Source: Rhizopus arrhizus (Eukaryota > Mucoromycota > Mucoromycetes > Mucorales > Rhizopodaceae). Taken from it: a stretch of DNA of 64,000 nucleotides. The notes beneath the pieces are model-generated. The model was not told the DNA's origin. It made no database searches and saw only the letters and a program-made list of their open reading frames with translations. The translations under genes were made by a program, and so were the position numbers. Below are positions 25,701-37,440 of the stretch, piece by piece. Positions within the stretch are counted from its first letter, which is position 1. Every line of letters starts with the position of its first letter. Location of the stretch: positions 62,001 through 126,000 of the forward strand of contig JAKZZE010000015.1 of the NCBI GenBank assembly GCA_024220505.1. The letters are read 5' to 3'.

Positions 25701-25976
25701 CATCAGGGCAATCATAGTAAGCAAGTAATCTATACTATGATCGCTTATGTAAGAGATCACACCAGAGCCTTCCACTTGTTTTGCCCATTCGCAAGCCAAA
25801 TTAGTAGTGATATGATCGACTTGTGAGTAAGTTAAGGTCTTGAAACTCTTGTTTACGTGAGAGCGAACAAATACTTTATCAGCATAGAGTTTACTTTGTA
25901 TTTTTATGAAATTAACAAAGGCTTTATAATAGTCTATGGCGGATTGATCTGAGATAGATTGGGCTGCTGAAGGCAT
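22723..25976 (-). CDS. Adenylate-forming reductase, A-T-R domain architecture
   Basis: This is an NRPS-like enzyme that activates a carboxylic acid with ATP, loads it on a phosphopantetheine carrier and releases it by NADPH-dependent reduction. Exons 25420-25976, 25216-25362 and 22723-25162 give 1,047 codons, usual for this class. The adenylation domain runs from residue 1 to about 560 (SSGTTNYPKP, where intron 1 lies; NAYGTTEMSVG; YVGRRDDTLVMENGEK). The carrier domain has the attachment serine in FDLGLNSLTAIQLRNAI. The reductase domain starts VVLLTGATGSLGSFMLRDLL and has the SDR pair in MGYAQSKF (Tyr and Lys). There is no condensation domain. The substrate cannot be told. Family members include alpha-aminoadipate reductase and NPS10-like enzymes. 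This one lacks the long N-terminal part of Lys2, so a lysine role is less likely. It stands alone, with no tailoring genes beside it. Confidence 0.9.
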
Positions 25977-27412
25977 TTAAATGAATACTATGCGTAAAGA
26001 TGAATGAAATATTAAAGCAGCAGAATTTGCTAGCTTTATATATTATTTTTTATGCGTAAAATATTTCCAGAAACCTTTATTAATTATTGAGAAATTGTAT
26101 GTCGTCTCGGTTGAATGTTTTATGAACGAAGATCTTAGAAAAGGAAAAACATTTAACGCAGAATTATTTTCTGTACCTTCGTGTTACACGATGTAATGCT
26201 GTGTGATGAATATTTTTTTGGCTTCTTTAGATAAATTCATACAAACTGATCAGTATTTTGCTTTTGTTTGAATATAGCTTTAAGCTTAATATTAACAGCA
26301 GTAAGCTGGACACAGTTTTGAATATAAATTGATTAAAAGTATGAAATTTTATGAATAATGGGCTATATTTATGATTCAAATACATGAAGGTTTTTTTTTA
26401 TCCATTTTAGGTCATTTTATGATACTTTTCATTCTTTTCCCTATTTTGCAAGCCTTTTTCTTAAACTCTGTGCTTATTTATTTAAAAGACTTTGCATATG
26501 AACTTTTTTCTAATTTATTTGATACATACGACAGTCTTTCTGTCTTTGTAAAAGTAAAGAAAATCTGTTCACAAAATAGATACCAAATCTATTAATCTTG
26601 GAAAAATATTTAAAGCAAAACCATTTAATGACTTAACGCATGCTCAATATTCTTAATTTCAAAAGCGACAACCGTGATTATGTCCCTTGGTACTTCATTA
26701 CCACTTTTACGGATAAATTATTAAAGGTTAATCATTCTATCATTAAATAGTTACATCAGTGCATGTACTAAGTTCATTTAAATATTAGTGATTAGATGAT
26801 CAAATGTAGTGATTAGCTCATATGAATCGTTACGGTTACTATGAAACAAAAAATTAATAGTCGATAAATCTCAAATGAAGATTTCCAGTGCATAAATACA
26901 ATGACAGCATCTAAATTACTTTTACAATTTCTGATTATAACATATTGACTAGAGCAAAAAATCTATAAATCTTATGAGCTTAATGATAACTTATGCTATA
27001 ATTTCTTTATTCAGTTTTAATCAACATGTTCGACTCGTTATTTCTTTAATAAAAAAAACCTCTTTTAGTGAGCGAAGATGGCGCTTTAATATATCTTTCA
27101 ATATACGCGTACTTGCTTGTTTTTTTTTATATAAATTCTAGTGTCTACTAATCCAAATTTCTGCGTTTCTTTGTAATCTTTTCCTATGATTCACTACAAG
27201 AACTATATGCCAAGAGCTCTCCGTTGATATAAAAACTATATAGGTTTACAATTCACATTCTTAAGAAATCTAGTAATATATTAGTGATTGCAAGGCCAAT
27301 CACTTAGTCTTTTCTGTGTTACTCTTGCTTTTATGTTTGTATTATATTCATGATGTAAGATGCTTTAATTGCCTTTTCATTTATCCGTAACTTCGTTGTT
27401 GTTGTTGTTGTT

Positions 27413-27467
<55 letters not shown>

Positions 27468-30100
27468 TAATTCTATTATAGTGCTTATACTCTGTCTAAT
27501 TTACAATTAATATATCGTTCTTATCAGTCTGTTAGCTCAATCTCGTGCTTTTATTAATAGCTATAAACAAATAACCAAGAATGTTTTCAGTGCTTCTTAT
27601 TATTGCTAAAGTATACTTCTGCATATAAAATTATCAGATGTTTCAAAACATGCTTTTTACTTTCTTTCGAATGTCTGACATACTTTATCAGTCCTTTTGT
27701 GACCTTGAGCCATTAATCACAAGTATAAAAGCTAAAAAGAATACAAGATATCTTCTGCTACATTTCCGACTAATTAACTACATCGTGTCGGCAATTATGA
27801 TCCATATTTTGTTTACTCAGTAGAAGCCTCTTTCGGCATATCGCCGGTGCAATTTTTTTGTCTCTAAATAAATATCAATTTACCCTCAATACATTCCTTT
27901 GCTTTAAAATTACTATACATATGTTGAGCTCAAAGTCTATATATAGTATAACTGTTAAGTCGTAATTGTAAAGAAAAATTATAAATTTTTACTGGAATCA
28001 GCTGTAGGAGCGACCTCATATTGATATTATGTATCATTCCTGGTTTCACTCTTTTTTTTTTGATACAATACTTTGCTTCTGATTCACTAATTGGAGATCA
28101 TGTCCGTCTTAGGTCAAAAATGCAGATATCTGTCAAAGATTGCTACTGTTAACATGTCCAATAGACAAGAAAATAAGTTAGAGATCCTAAGCATAGTCCA
28201 ATAATATTAGTAATGTTTCCTGCAAATAAGGTTTTATGGACATGATGCGTAGAAGACAAAGGGAAAAGCATAAGGAATGAAATATTAACATCTATTAGGG
28301 GATGAACGTGTTATTTTTCAGTCGAAACCATAAAGCTTTCTGCTTGTTATGGCTATGATTTGTAACACTGAAAATGGCATAATTAGACTCCTATATAATC
28401 GATCGATGAATTCAGTAAATCTTTATCCAGACTTCCTTGGTGTGTTTATATTATTTACTATTTTTATCACATCACCTTCATTATTTACTGCAAGAATATC
28501 TATTCACAATTGGCTTTTCTCAGCAATATAACTTCTTGTCTTGGTTGTAGTCCTCAAATTATTTCCTCAAACAAGAAACACATTATGATACTCAGTTGTT
28601 AATATAGAATATAATAGATTAGCCATCGAAGTAGATGAAACATTATCAAGTTAATCAGAAAAGATAAAAAAAGAAAGAAAAGGCGGCTTAAAATATACCC
28701 AAGTGCATATAGCAAAACTAATTAACAAAACCATGTTAATAGGACATCATTATCTTCTCATTCTTTCCTTTTGACCTGACTTTACTTTAATTAAAGCTAA
28801 TTAAAATTCTTCTCTTTGATGGTTAACAAATAAAAAAAAATAAAGAATAAACTGAACATCATTACCGGTAAATAATTTTTAGTTTCATTAATGATTAGAC
28901 TACTGAATTGGTTAATAGCTACATACATACTAATGAACACCCTCCTTAATACTAAAGATGGCGTAAATTCATTGCTTTCAGGAATAAATGACAAAAATAG
29001 CATGTTAAAGACGTTTTATTGGGCCGTCATCTGAATGTAAAGCCTCCAAAGGTAGTAAATGTAAAGTTTTTTTTTTAAAAAAAAAAAGAAAAGAAAAGAA
29101 AAGCTTTGACGATCAAAGGATTATTTCCAAAGTCCCCTTTTTGTCTTTGACCTTGAAAGCTAGAAGCAAGCAATTGAAATTCAAAAAAATACAAAAGGGC
29201 TCAGTGATATATGCATTTATGAAATAAAAACCATTTCTAAATCTTCATATCAGCGTCAATTTTAATGGACTTTTGAATAAAACTGTTATTGTGGCTAATT
29301 ATTTCACATCAGAATTGTTTATTGAACTCCATGTGCATGGAAAGCTGGGTATTATCTGAATCCCCGTTTTCTTGTCAGTGATATCATCTTGCTTGAATGC
29401 ATTCAACAAATTTTACAGCAAACAGAAGCAAATTCAACTAAGGCCATATACATTATTTCGACAGTGTAAGGGATTGTTATTATAATATTCAACTTAACTT
29501 TTTTAACGCTTTTTGTTTATGAATGAAATCAAGGAATATGGACACTTTTTGCGCTGTCTGCTTCATATTTATATATAGAATCATATTATTTCATTTAATA
29601 GTTAACTTGCTGTTATTATAAGCAAATTGGGAAGAAGAAAATGACACACAAGTGCTATAAACTCTGATATTTTGTATATTTGACATACACTATTTTCATA
29701 AATCATTCGTACACCTTCAGAAATTTTTATATGAGACAAAGCTCAATTTTATTGATGTGGCAGGTTATGTAATCACTAAATTTGTTTTGGATTTAAATAA
29801 CTTGGTACTTTGCTAATAACATTCAGTTGTTGCACCTTTTGTTATTGAATGTAGGTTTCGAGTTGCTGGTAAATATCATTTAATATATTACCTATTTTCT
29901 ACTCACTAATTTTTTTCTTTTATTAAATGTACTCATTCTTGATATTATTCTTATTCTATCCTTTGCACCAATTTTTCGTCTACTTTTGCTCCTGTTTCTA
30001 CACATCATTTTTTCTATTTTACTTGCACCAATAATTCGGGAATAAAGTGTAGAGAAACGATTCAGTCCAATTATACACTCCGATTTTTTTTCCCATGTTG

Positions 30101-30134
<34 letters not shown>

Positions 30135-30161
30135 CTATAACTCTTGTAGCTAACTTATTTG
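25977..30161. other. 4.2-kb gene desert
   Basis: I see no convincing gene, RNA or transposon. Short ORFs here are of low-complexity hydrophobic composition expected from AT-rich random sequence. Notable tracts are (GTT)n followed by a T run of about 50 (27,399-27,466) and a T run at about 30,104-30,134. The last few hundred bases should contain the promoter of the gene at 30,162. Confidence 0.5.
27399..27466. repeat. (GTT)n microsatellite plus poly-T
   Basis: Six or so GTT units run directly into about 50 T residues, the longest homopolymer in the window. Length is likely to be unstable and the assembled number unreliable. Confidence 0.9.
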
Positions 30162-31527
30162 ATGCCAGCTTTCCCGATTCTATCGGTTTCAAGAAAGCCA
30201 GTACTTCTTGTTATATTTGTTTCTGTCTTTATATTTTTGTATCAGATCGCAAATCATCCAAAAGTATCAAAACAATTACAACCCGTTGCTTATTTTACGG
30301 ATTATGATGAAGCTGCTTGTCTTCCACAAAAACAACTTGTAAAAAATCCACCTGCAAAGAAGGCCAAAGCAGCTATGGTTATTCTTGTTCGAAACAAGTA
30401 AACATGAAAAAAAATGTGTATATTGTTTATCTAATATGAAACATGTAGAGAGCAAAATGACATTGCAGAAACTTTGGTTAATTTTGAAGATAGATTTAAC
30501 AAGAACTTTAAATACCCTTATGTATTCTTAAATGAAGAACCATTCACCGATGAATTTAAAGATGCTATGAAAAAAGCTGCACCCAATGCGGATTTGAGGT
30601 TTGGTCTAGTACCTGAACGTCATTGGAGTTATCCTTCTTGGGTAAACAAAACCTTGGCAGCAGAGAAGCGAGCAGAAATGGGACGGAACCAAGTTTATTA
30701 TGGTGAATTGGAAAGCTATCATCACATGTGTCGATTCCAGTCTGGATTCTTTTTTGACCATCCTTTATTAGACGAGTTATAGTATATCATTTAATATCGT
30801 AAAATGTAACACTTGAATTAACGCATGTATGCTTCTTTAGATTTGATTGGTATTGGCGTGTAGAACCTGGTATCCGATACTATTGTGATATTACTTATGA
30901 CCCTTTTCTTTACATGGAAAAGCATAACAAAAAGTATGGATTTGTTGTCACCTTGTTGGAATTAAAAGAAACTATCCCTACCTTGTGGCAATACGTCTTG
31001 GATTACGCCAAATCAAGACGAATTGATATCTCTTCTGAAAAAAGCAACTTGCTTTTTCCTTATTTTGTAGACAAAAATACTGGTGACTTTAATTTATGTC
31101 ATTTTTGGTCAAACTTTGAAATTGCTTCGCTTGATCTTTGGAGAAGTCCTGAATACCGTGATTTCTTTCATTATTTAGATCAAACTGGTAACTTTTTTTA
31201 TGAGCGGTGGGGCGATGCACCTGGTAAGCATTTGTATATTTTATATTCTGTTTTCACTTATTATCCTTTTTAGTTCATTCTTTGGCTGCTGGATTATTCT
31301 TAGAGACAGATGAAGTTCATTATTTTGAGGATTTCGGATATCAGCACGATCTTTATAGACATTGCCCATCACCTTCAAAGGGCATTGGCTGTAGATGTGA
31401 ATGTCCCCAAGGTACAACCAAAGAAAGCATTGATCATGATCAAAACTATGATACTTGCTTACCAAGATGGATTCAACATGTTAAAGAAGCAAAAAAGAAG
31501 AAGGCTAGTTGGGATGTTTGGTCATAA
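30162..31527 (+). CDS. KRE2/MNT1-family alpha-1,2-mannosyltransferase (GT15)
   Basis: This Golgi type II membrane enzyme adds alpha-1,2-mannose to O- or N-linked glycans from GDP-mannose. Exons 30162-30397, 30449-30775, 30841-31223 and 31274-31527 give 399 codons. The start ATG at 30162 is followed by a signal anchor (KPVLLVIFVSVFIFLYQ). Family blocks are KAAMVILVRNKEQNDIAETL, KYPYVFLNEEPFTDEF, GELESYHHMCRFQSGFFF, DWYWRVEPGIRYYCDI, CHFWSNFEIASLDLWRSPEY and FFYERWGDAPVHS. The intron 2 donor is GTTATA, chosen because it alone gives DEFDWYWRVEPG; the more usual-looking GTATAT two codons on would create a stop. The paralogue within the KRE2/KTR family cannot be decided. Confidence 0.94.
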
Positions 31528-31799
31528 AAAAGTCGTTTTTTTTATAATAAAAAAATAATAGTAGTAATAGTAAACCTATTGGGATGATAAAAGAAAGAGA
31601 GGGAAATATATTACAGATGAAAAAAAAAAAAAAAAAAAAAAGATATTAAAGGAGTTAATCTAGCGGAAGAGTACATTCATTAAATTTTTCGGGTGATGAT
31701 GATTTATGACATTTGGAAATTACTATCATCTTTGTATGCTAAATACATTTTATATATAGTTATCATGCTTACAATGAGATTCCAATCCTTTACTAAAAT
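31528..31799. other. Convergent 3' regions
   Basis: This short AT-rich spacer lies between the mannosyltransferase and the minus-strand membrane protein gene. It contains a run of about 20 A at 31,620-31,641. No gene is seen. Confidence 0.4.
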
Positions 31800-32638
31800 T
31801 TAAAAGCAAATTGTAGCATTTAAAATTGTTAAGATAATAAATACTAACGATATACTCGCTATGGAAAACGATATTAGCTAATAAGAAATACCTATTGTCG
31901 ACTTACCAAAAAATGTAAGAAAGTCGTGGACATACATACATATGTATGCCTTCAAGGAATTATAGATTCGATACATCTTAAAAATAAAGTAAGCGACGCC
32001 TGCACACATACTTAAAAAGAAAAAAACTTATTAGCCATTTTGATTAGTGCTTTACCTATGAAGCATAAGAAATCCATTCCCAAGATAAAATGATCTATCT
32101 ACTGCATAAACAGCCAGTAACAAGGTCAAACGGGGTATTAGAAGTGCAATCACTGTTAAAAGGAACTCATTAGCTTCTGATTCAAGTACCAGCACAAGAT
32201 ATTGTATAGAGTAACCCAAGAAGAAGAAAAAATAAGTTTCAAAATAGTTAAAAAGATCTGACACCACCTATACATGTCTATGGAAAGTGTATTAGCTTTT
32301 TCGCATGATTTTTTCTCTGATTTACTTCTTATTTCTGGATCAGCGCCAATCGTTTTGTAGATTTTCCAAACTTTAGTGAATATATTGTTTAACTACACAT
32401 AAATATAACCAATTCTGCCTTTTATACCCAAACTCTTTATATAATCGCGAACGAATATAAAAATAGAGTAGCTAGCATATTCTAGTAATAATAGCAACAG
32501 AACCAATAAACGATTAACAAAGTGCTTTAACCAAACAGCTAAACCTTTTGAATTATGATCATTTGAAGCTAACGTGTCTCCAATTTGTGTGAATTGAAAT
32601 ACAGCATATGCAAACCAGCACAAGTTAAACGCTTAAAC
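31800..32638 (-). CDS. Multi-pass membrane protein, unknown, probably 5'-truncated
   Basis: Exons that join in frame are 32428-~32638, 32326-32370, 32056-32257, 31907-32010 and 31800-31858. They encode about 205 residues with at least five hydrophobic segments: CWFAYAVFQF, RLLVLLLLLLEYASYSIFIF, TYFFFFLGYSIQYLVLVL, LLTVIALLIPRLTLLLAVYAV and ISLVFIILTILNATICF. Introns are short with CTAAT-type branch points. No ATG opens the first exon: an in-frame stop lies just upstream and no upstream exon was found before the LINE ORF1 relic that begins at 32,890. The gene may have lost its 5' end. The pattern recalls fungal integral membrane proteins of unknown role, and I give no function. Confidence 0.6.
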
Positions 32639-32889
32639 GTTTAAACTAAATATTTTATTTACAGGCTTAAATGAGCTCGCGGCGTTTTAAGTTATCATAA
32701 TTGCCCGAGTCATATCAAATAAGATGTAAAAGCTAAAAAAAATCCCTTATGGGAGCAAGGGCAAAAAAGAAAGTGAATGAGTAATGAAGGAAAGGTATGG
32801 CATAGATATCAGTGTGAAGACGGCTAACGATGTTAGCGGATCTTTTTATGTGAAGTAGGTAGTTAGGTTCATAAAGGATGTTACAAGCA

Positions 32890-33692
32890 GTTGGATGAAC
32901 ATGTTGGTTATTTATCCACGGAGTCTATACATGGTCAAGGATATGTCCTGTGCAGTACTTGTATGGTGGGGCAAGGTCATACGACACAAAGCCTTCGAGG
33001 CCAATAAGGCCAGACTGGACAAAAAAGTTGGCAACAGCGTTGTAAATGGGAATTCTGAATCGCTGCAGGGCGACACGGATTTTATGGAGGAATGCTTTGC
33101 GAGTACGTTGTCTTTAAAGTTAATAGGTTCATTGAAGAGAGTATGGTCACGAATGATTGAAGGGACTAAAGGATCGAAATCGTTACAGACTGTGATGTTG
33201 AATTTGCTCAATTGTGAACAAAGCTCAGTTTCATAACCAATGTGGATAAGGAAGCTGACTAAATTCTATCTGAATAATGAATATCCAGGATTCGACGGGT
33301 AGAGAGAGGCGGTGTCGAACGGGTACATGAATGAGTTTAAAGCCTGTTGGTTCAGCAGGTGAAGAAAATTGCCTGGTAATAGCAGTCAGGCTAGGTTGTG
33401 AATTAGCGCGTTTAGGCTTAGCAATCTTAAGAAGAGGAATGGAGGTGTTGTTAGGAGATGGTGGGCGCTTAGATGGGGTGGGAGGGTTACGAGAGAGGGA
33501 GGAAACGGATGGCGACGTGATGCGTCTAGATGGAGAAAGTAGGATGTTTGTGATTGATGGCTTCAGAGCAAGTTGCTTCCGTAAGAAAGCATTCTTTTGT
33601 TGTAACTTGCGTATTTCAGCTTGAGCAGTAGCTAAGCCTGCCTGCAGTTGTTTGCTGCTGTGGTGCATTGTAAATTCTTCCAAATAAGGCAA
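32890..33692 (-). pseudogene. LINE ORF1 relic
   Basis: Two overlapping frames give a LINE ORF1-type protein. The upstream frame (33231-33692) has a leucine-rich coiled coil (LQAGLATAQAEIRKLQQKN), a proline/serine linker, then GFKLIHVPVRHRLSLP. The second frame continues with LSKFNITVCNDFDPLVPSII and decays. The block GFKxIxxPxxxRxP..NDFxP matches the intact ORF1 at 55,096-56,196. The zinc-ribbon N-terminus is missing and the C-terminal part is frameshifted, so it is dead. Confidence 0.7.
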
Positions 33693-34950
33693 AAATCTGT
33701 AGAAAGTGATGGAAAGCGGAAAGAAGCCTCATCACAAATTAAACAGCAAAAAGTACTGACTTGCATTATGTTTTGTGCACAGACATATTTGCGTGCATGG
33801 GTTTTTTAATTCTTGTTATTGTGTGCATAAAATAAGTCATTTTTCTTCTCACAGCATCTAAACAGTAAATATTTCGTAGATCTAAGAAATATTAAAATCA
33901 TGAGATAGACGGGAATCCCTAAACCTAGATTAAATTTTGAAAATCTACGAAGTAATCAACTAAGAAAATGCTTTATTTTTTTTTTCTTTATTAATGGCTT
34001 TACCCTGCTTTATAGAAACTAACAAATATTACTGTTTCTAACGCGATAACTATAATTGCTTCAAATATGGATAATATTACAAGCGATAGCGAATTGACAG
34101 AGTTGAGCCAAGTCTACATTTCATTATTATCTTATGCTAATCTAATTTCTTCGCTTTACAATAAACTTGTTTTCAGCATTCTTTTCTCGATTCGTTGCGT
34201 CAAACCCCTTTCCTTGATGATATATCATAGCTTGCTTCTAACGTTACTTTGGTAGAGAAATATAAAAATTAAGAAAAAAATGAAAAAACGGGCCCTCTTA
34301 AAACAGGGACCTTTTGGTAACTCAGTGATAAATAAATGTCATTGGGCACTCCCTTTTAAAGTACACCATTAATGTTTAATTATTATAAACAAGTTACTCT
34401 CATTGTAAAAAAAAAGAAAAAAAAAAGAGGAAGGTTGGGCACATAGCATCTTGTTTTAAATAACAAGGACACTTATAATGGCCGACTAAGAGGGTTTAAA
34501 ATTACGCCTTAAACAATAAAATATACAAAAAAAAAACAAGTGAAAATCATTATGATTACATACATTCAATAATCAAGCATTCTCTCTTTCTTTTTAAGCT
34601 TAAAGTGTAAACATACTGTAAATTTGGACATGATCAGCAATGCTTGGTATAGTAATGAAAACACAATTGATTAAAATGAAAGACATGTAAATTATTGCAT
34701 AATTTTTTTTATGGATGAAAATTTTAATGTTTATTAAAATTTATCAAAGAGTAAATGGTTATAAAAGTGATATAAGTGTATTAAACAGTGTTCTTCTACC
34801 AAGGTGATGCTCCACCTTACGAAACTACCATCCATGTAAGAACATGTTTACATTATCCAATTTCAATTTCTTCTTCGCTCCTTTACGCTTCTAGATGATA
34901 CTCTGCTTTCTCGTTTATAGTGCTATATCAGTTGATCTAATAGTCATTCG
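33693..34950. other. Intergenic, AT-rich
   Basis: I see no gene. An A-rich tract lies near 34,408-34,429. The stretch lies between a LINE ORF1 relic and the left arm of the inverted repeat. Confidence 0.4.
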
Positions 34951-35650
34951 CAATGGTATACGCTTTCTAAGTCTTCTATATGGAAACGATGTCAACCTCA
35001 CTCATAAACCTTAGACAGATGCTCATAACGAGAAATACAAATGCAATTCCGGCAGGACAACCTCAACCAAAACCGGTCGGCACGTAACTCTACACTCCTT
35101 TCTCAATGTCACCTGGTTGTTTCTTTGGATCCTATCTTGTGGCTACTAATGGCCAGAATAGAACAAAGTCGCTGTGTTCGTTAGTGCCTCGGATGGCTGT
35201 CTGATGGTGCACCCAAGCCATGCCCCTTCCATCCTTAACACACGCTTACAAAGTCCTATTTTATTCATCATCTCAAAATACACCGCCGACTACAATTGCC
35301 TGAAACAATAGTTGATTCTCCGTCCTTCCTTCTGAACAAATTACCTCACCAAACACCACATTCCTTTCAAGCAGTCCTTCCTTGGTTTCTTCGATGGTCT
35401 ACTATCTGTACCATCCTCCATGAGCTCGACTACCTATGCCACGACAAACTTCCACCTTCACCGCCACCCTATCTTGAGCAAAGACTCCTCGACCGGCTTC
35501 CCACTTTCTCTCACTAGGGTTTCTTACACTTATCACCGTTTCTTTCTCCCCAAACATTTTTACCCTTGATCCCATAAGGGGCTTTAGCTTCCATTCCTTT
35601 TCTTTTGATCTGACCCAGGCAAAAACGATGTAATATTATACATCATGCGC
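34951..35650 (+). mobile_element. LINE 3' fragment; first 566 bp form the left arm of an inverted repeat
   Basis: The segment encodes the C-terminal end of a LINE ORF2 (LRWSTICTILHELDYLCHD, then KLPPSPPPYLEQRLLDRLP), followed by the 3' UTR with two hairpins (CCCTT/AAGGG at 35,563-35,580; GATGT/ACATC at 35,627-35,644). Bases 34,951-35,516 are, as far as I can read, identical to the reverse complement of 38,341-38,906. Beyond 35,516 this copy keeps the 3' UTR while the other does not. Confidence 0.85.
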
Positions 35651-37440
35651 ATATTTGGATGTTAATTTTGTTTGTAAATAGAGTAAATGTTCAAACGCAT
35701 TAAACTGTGTCCTATCACGGAAACACAAAAGATATTTAGCATAAAGAGTTGTAAGCAAACAGTTTGATAGTTCATTCTGCATTTGATTGATTACTAGATC
35801 ATTCCGCCCAAAATATGCTTATTTTGAATTTAGATAATTTACCAAGCAAATTCAGTCAAAATCAATTTCCAGTTTATATGAACATAGATACTTTTAGACA
35901 TAATATGTGCTCTTACGACTAGAAAATAATATACAATACTTGTATACTTGCTACAACACCTTGACTATTACTAAAATACATTCAAATGTATGTAGGCAAT
36001 GCCACTTGTTAACTTCCATGATTAGCCTATGATCCTAATTTTTATGTTTATTTAACATTTAATTAGATATTGAAAGCGGTTAACTACATGTAACTTATAT
36101 TAAAAGGCTCAAGTCAAATAAGAAATAGTTGGAATTACCGACAACACGTGCTATAAGAAAAGGATCATGGAATGGCTGCTTGGATATTCGTGAAATATAG
36201 AACACACGGTTTGATCGATGTGATTAGGTTTAGTCATACATATGTCATTTTCTCATTATCAAAAAAAGAAAAAAAGTTAGAGGATATGACCCTTCAACCA
36301 AATATATTCTTTAGAGCTTTGAGCTTTAAAAAGATAAGGTTTAAAAAGTGAAAATTAATAAGTTACATGTCTGTAAGCGAGTGTGTTTAATATTATTTTT
36401 GATTTTCTTCTTAGCATGAAGAATTAAAACCTGATAGGTGGTAAAAACAGCAATTCGTTAAAAAACCATACTCTTATTTTGAAAGATTTTGGAAGGAATT
36501 CAGCAAACATATCAACCAGTTTTACTCAATCCTCCAACAAAAAGCATTTTCACATATCTTGGCCTCGGCACTTATGGACATCAATTAGACGATTTACAGT
36601 AAAAGAACACTGCCATTTGACAGGCTCAACACAATATTTAAAGAATCTATAACTACTAAAGCAACAATAAGATATAACAAAAATTGAAGTAAATATACTT
36701 TTCATGCAAGGCATCAAACAGTGGTACGTATTTGTTTATGTCAATTGTATGTTTGCAAACATGACACTTTTCTTTCAATTTAATAGGCACAATACTACTC
36801 GAGACTGTTTTTCTATATCAGAGTCTTCAAATAGTATCAAAGCAAATGGTAGAGAAAAACAAGAAACAAAAAAAAAAAAAGCAAAAAAGGGTTGCCAAGT
36901 CGAACAATGCTAGTGGAGGAGGGGGGGGGGAGTAGATAGGGTTCTCTATTACTAAAGTATCATATAACTACAATCTTGTAAAATAATGGTTATAGAGTTA
37001 AAAAATGGAGACTAGTAGAGTTTAAAGTCAAGCAGAAGGCTGTTTGTTTTCGGCGATGATAAGTTTGTAAAAAGATGATGAGAAACTCAAGAATAACAAA
37101 TGTGATGTTACCAGTATGCTCTGACATGCCTTAAGAAAGAAGTCGTTGATGACTTGTCTATTGCCACAGTAGACAACTCAGAACTTTTAAGAGTTCGTAG
37201 TTTATCAAGACTTGCTTCAAGCAAAACCACGGTCAGCGTGTCCTTCTTTGCAAAACAAATATCTTGCAATCGTCTGAATTCGATGAAAATACCATAACAT
37301 AGCAGGAGGCTTTCTATTATTTTCTATTACACCAGTTCAATACTGACAACCAAATTGCGCCTGGGTTGCTGCGGTAAATTAAATTTCGTGGCTTGTATTA
37401 GGAGCAAATTTTTTTTAATTGAGGATGTAAATTTGGAAAC
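35651..37440. other. Intergenic spacer inside the inverted repeat
   Basis: About 1.8 kb without a recognisable gene. A G-rich run lies at 36,917-36,930 and an A-rich tract at 36,868-36,890. The last 200 bases should hold the eL19 promoter. Confidence 0.45.

Noticed and set aside
27399..27466. (GTT)n/T tract as a CRISPR or functional repeat array
   Set aside because: There are no spacers and no regular unit beyond a microsatellite and homopolymer.
30770..30845. Nonsense codon at the exon 2-3 junction of the KRE2/MNT1 gene
   Set aside because: Using the GTTATA donor instead of GTATAT removes the stop and gives the family sequence DWYWRVEP, so the gene is intact.
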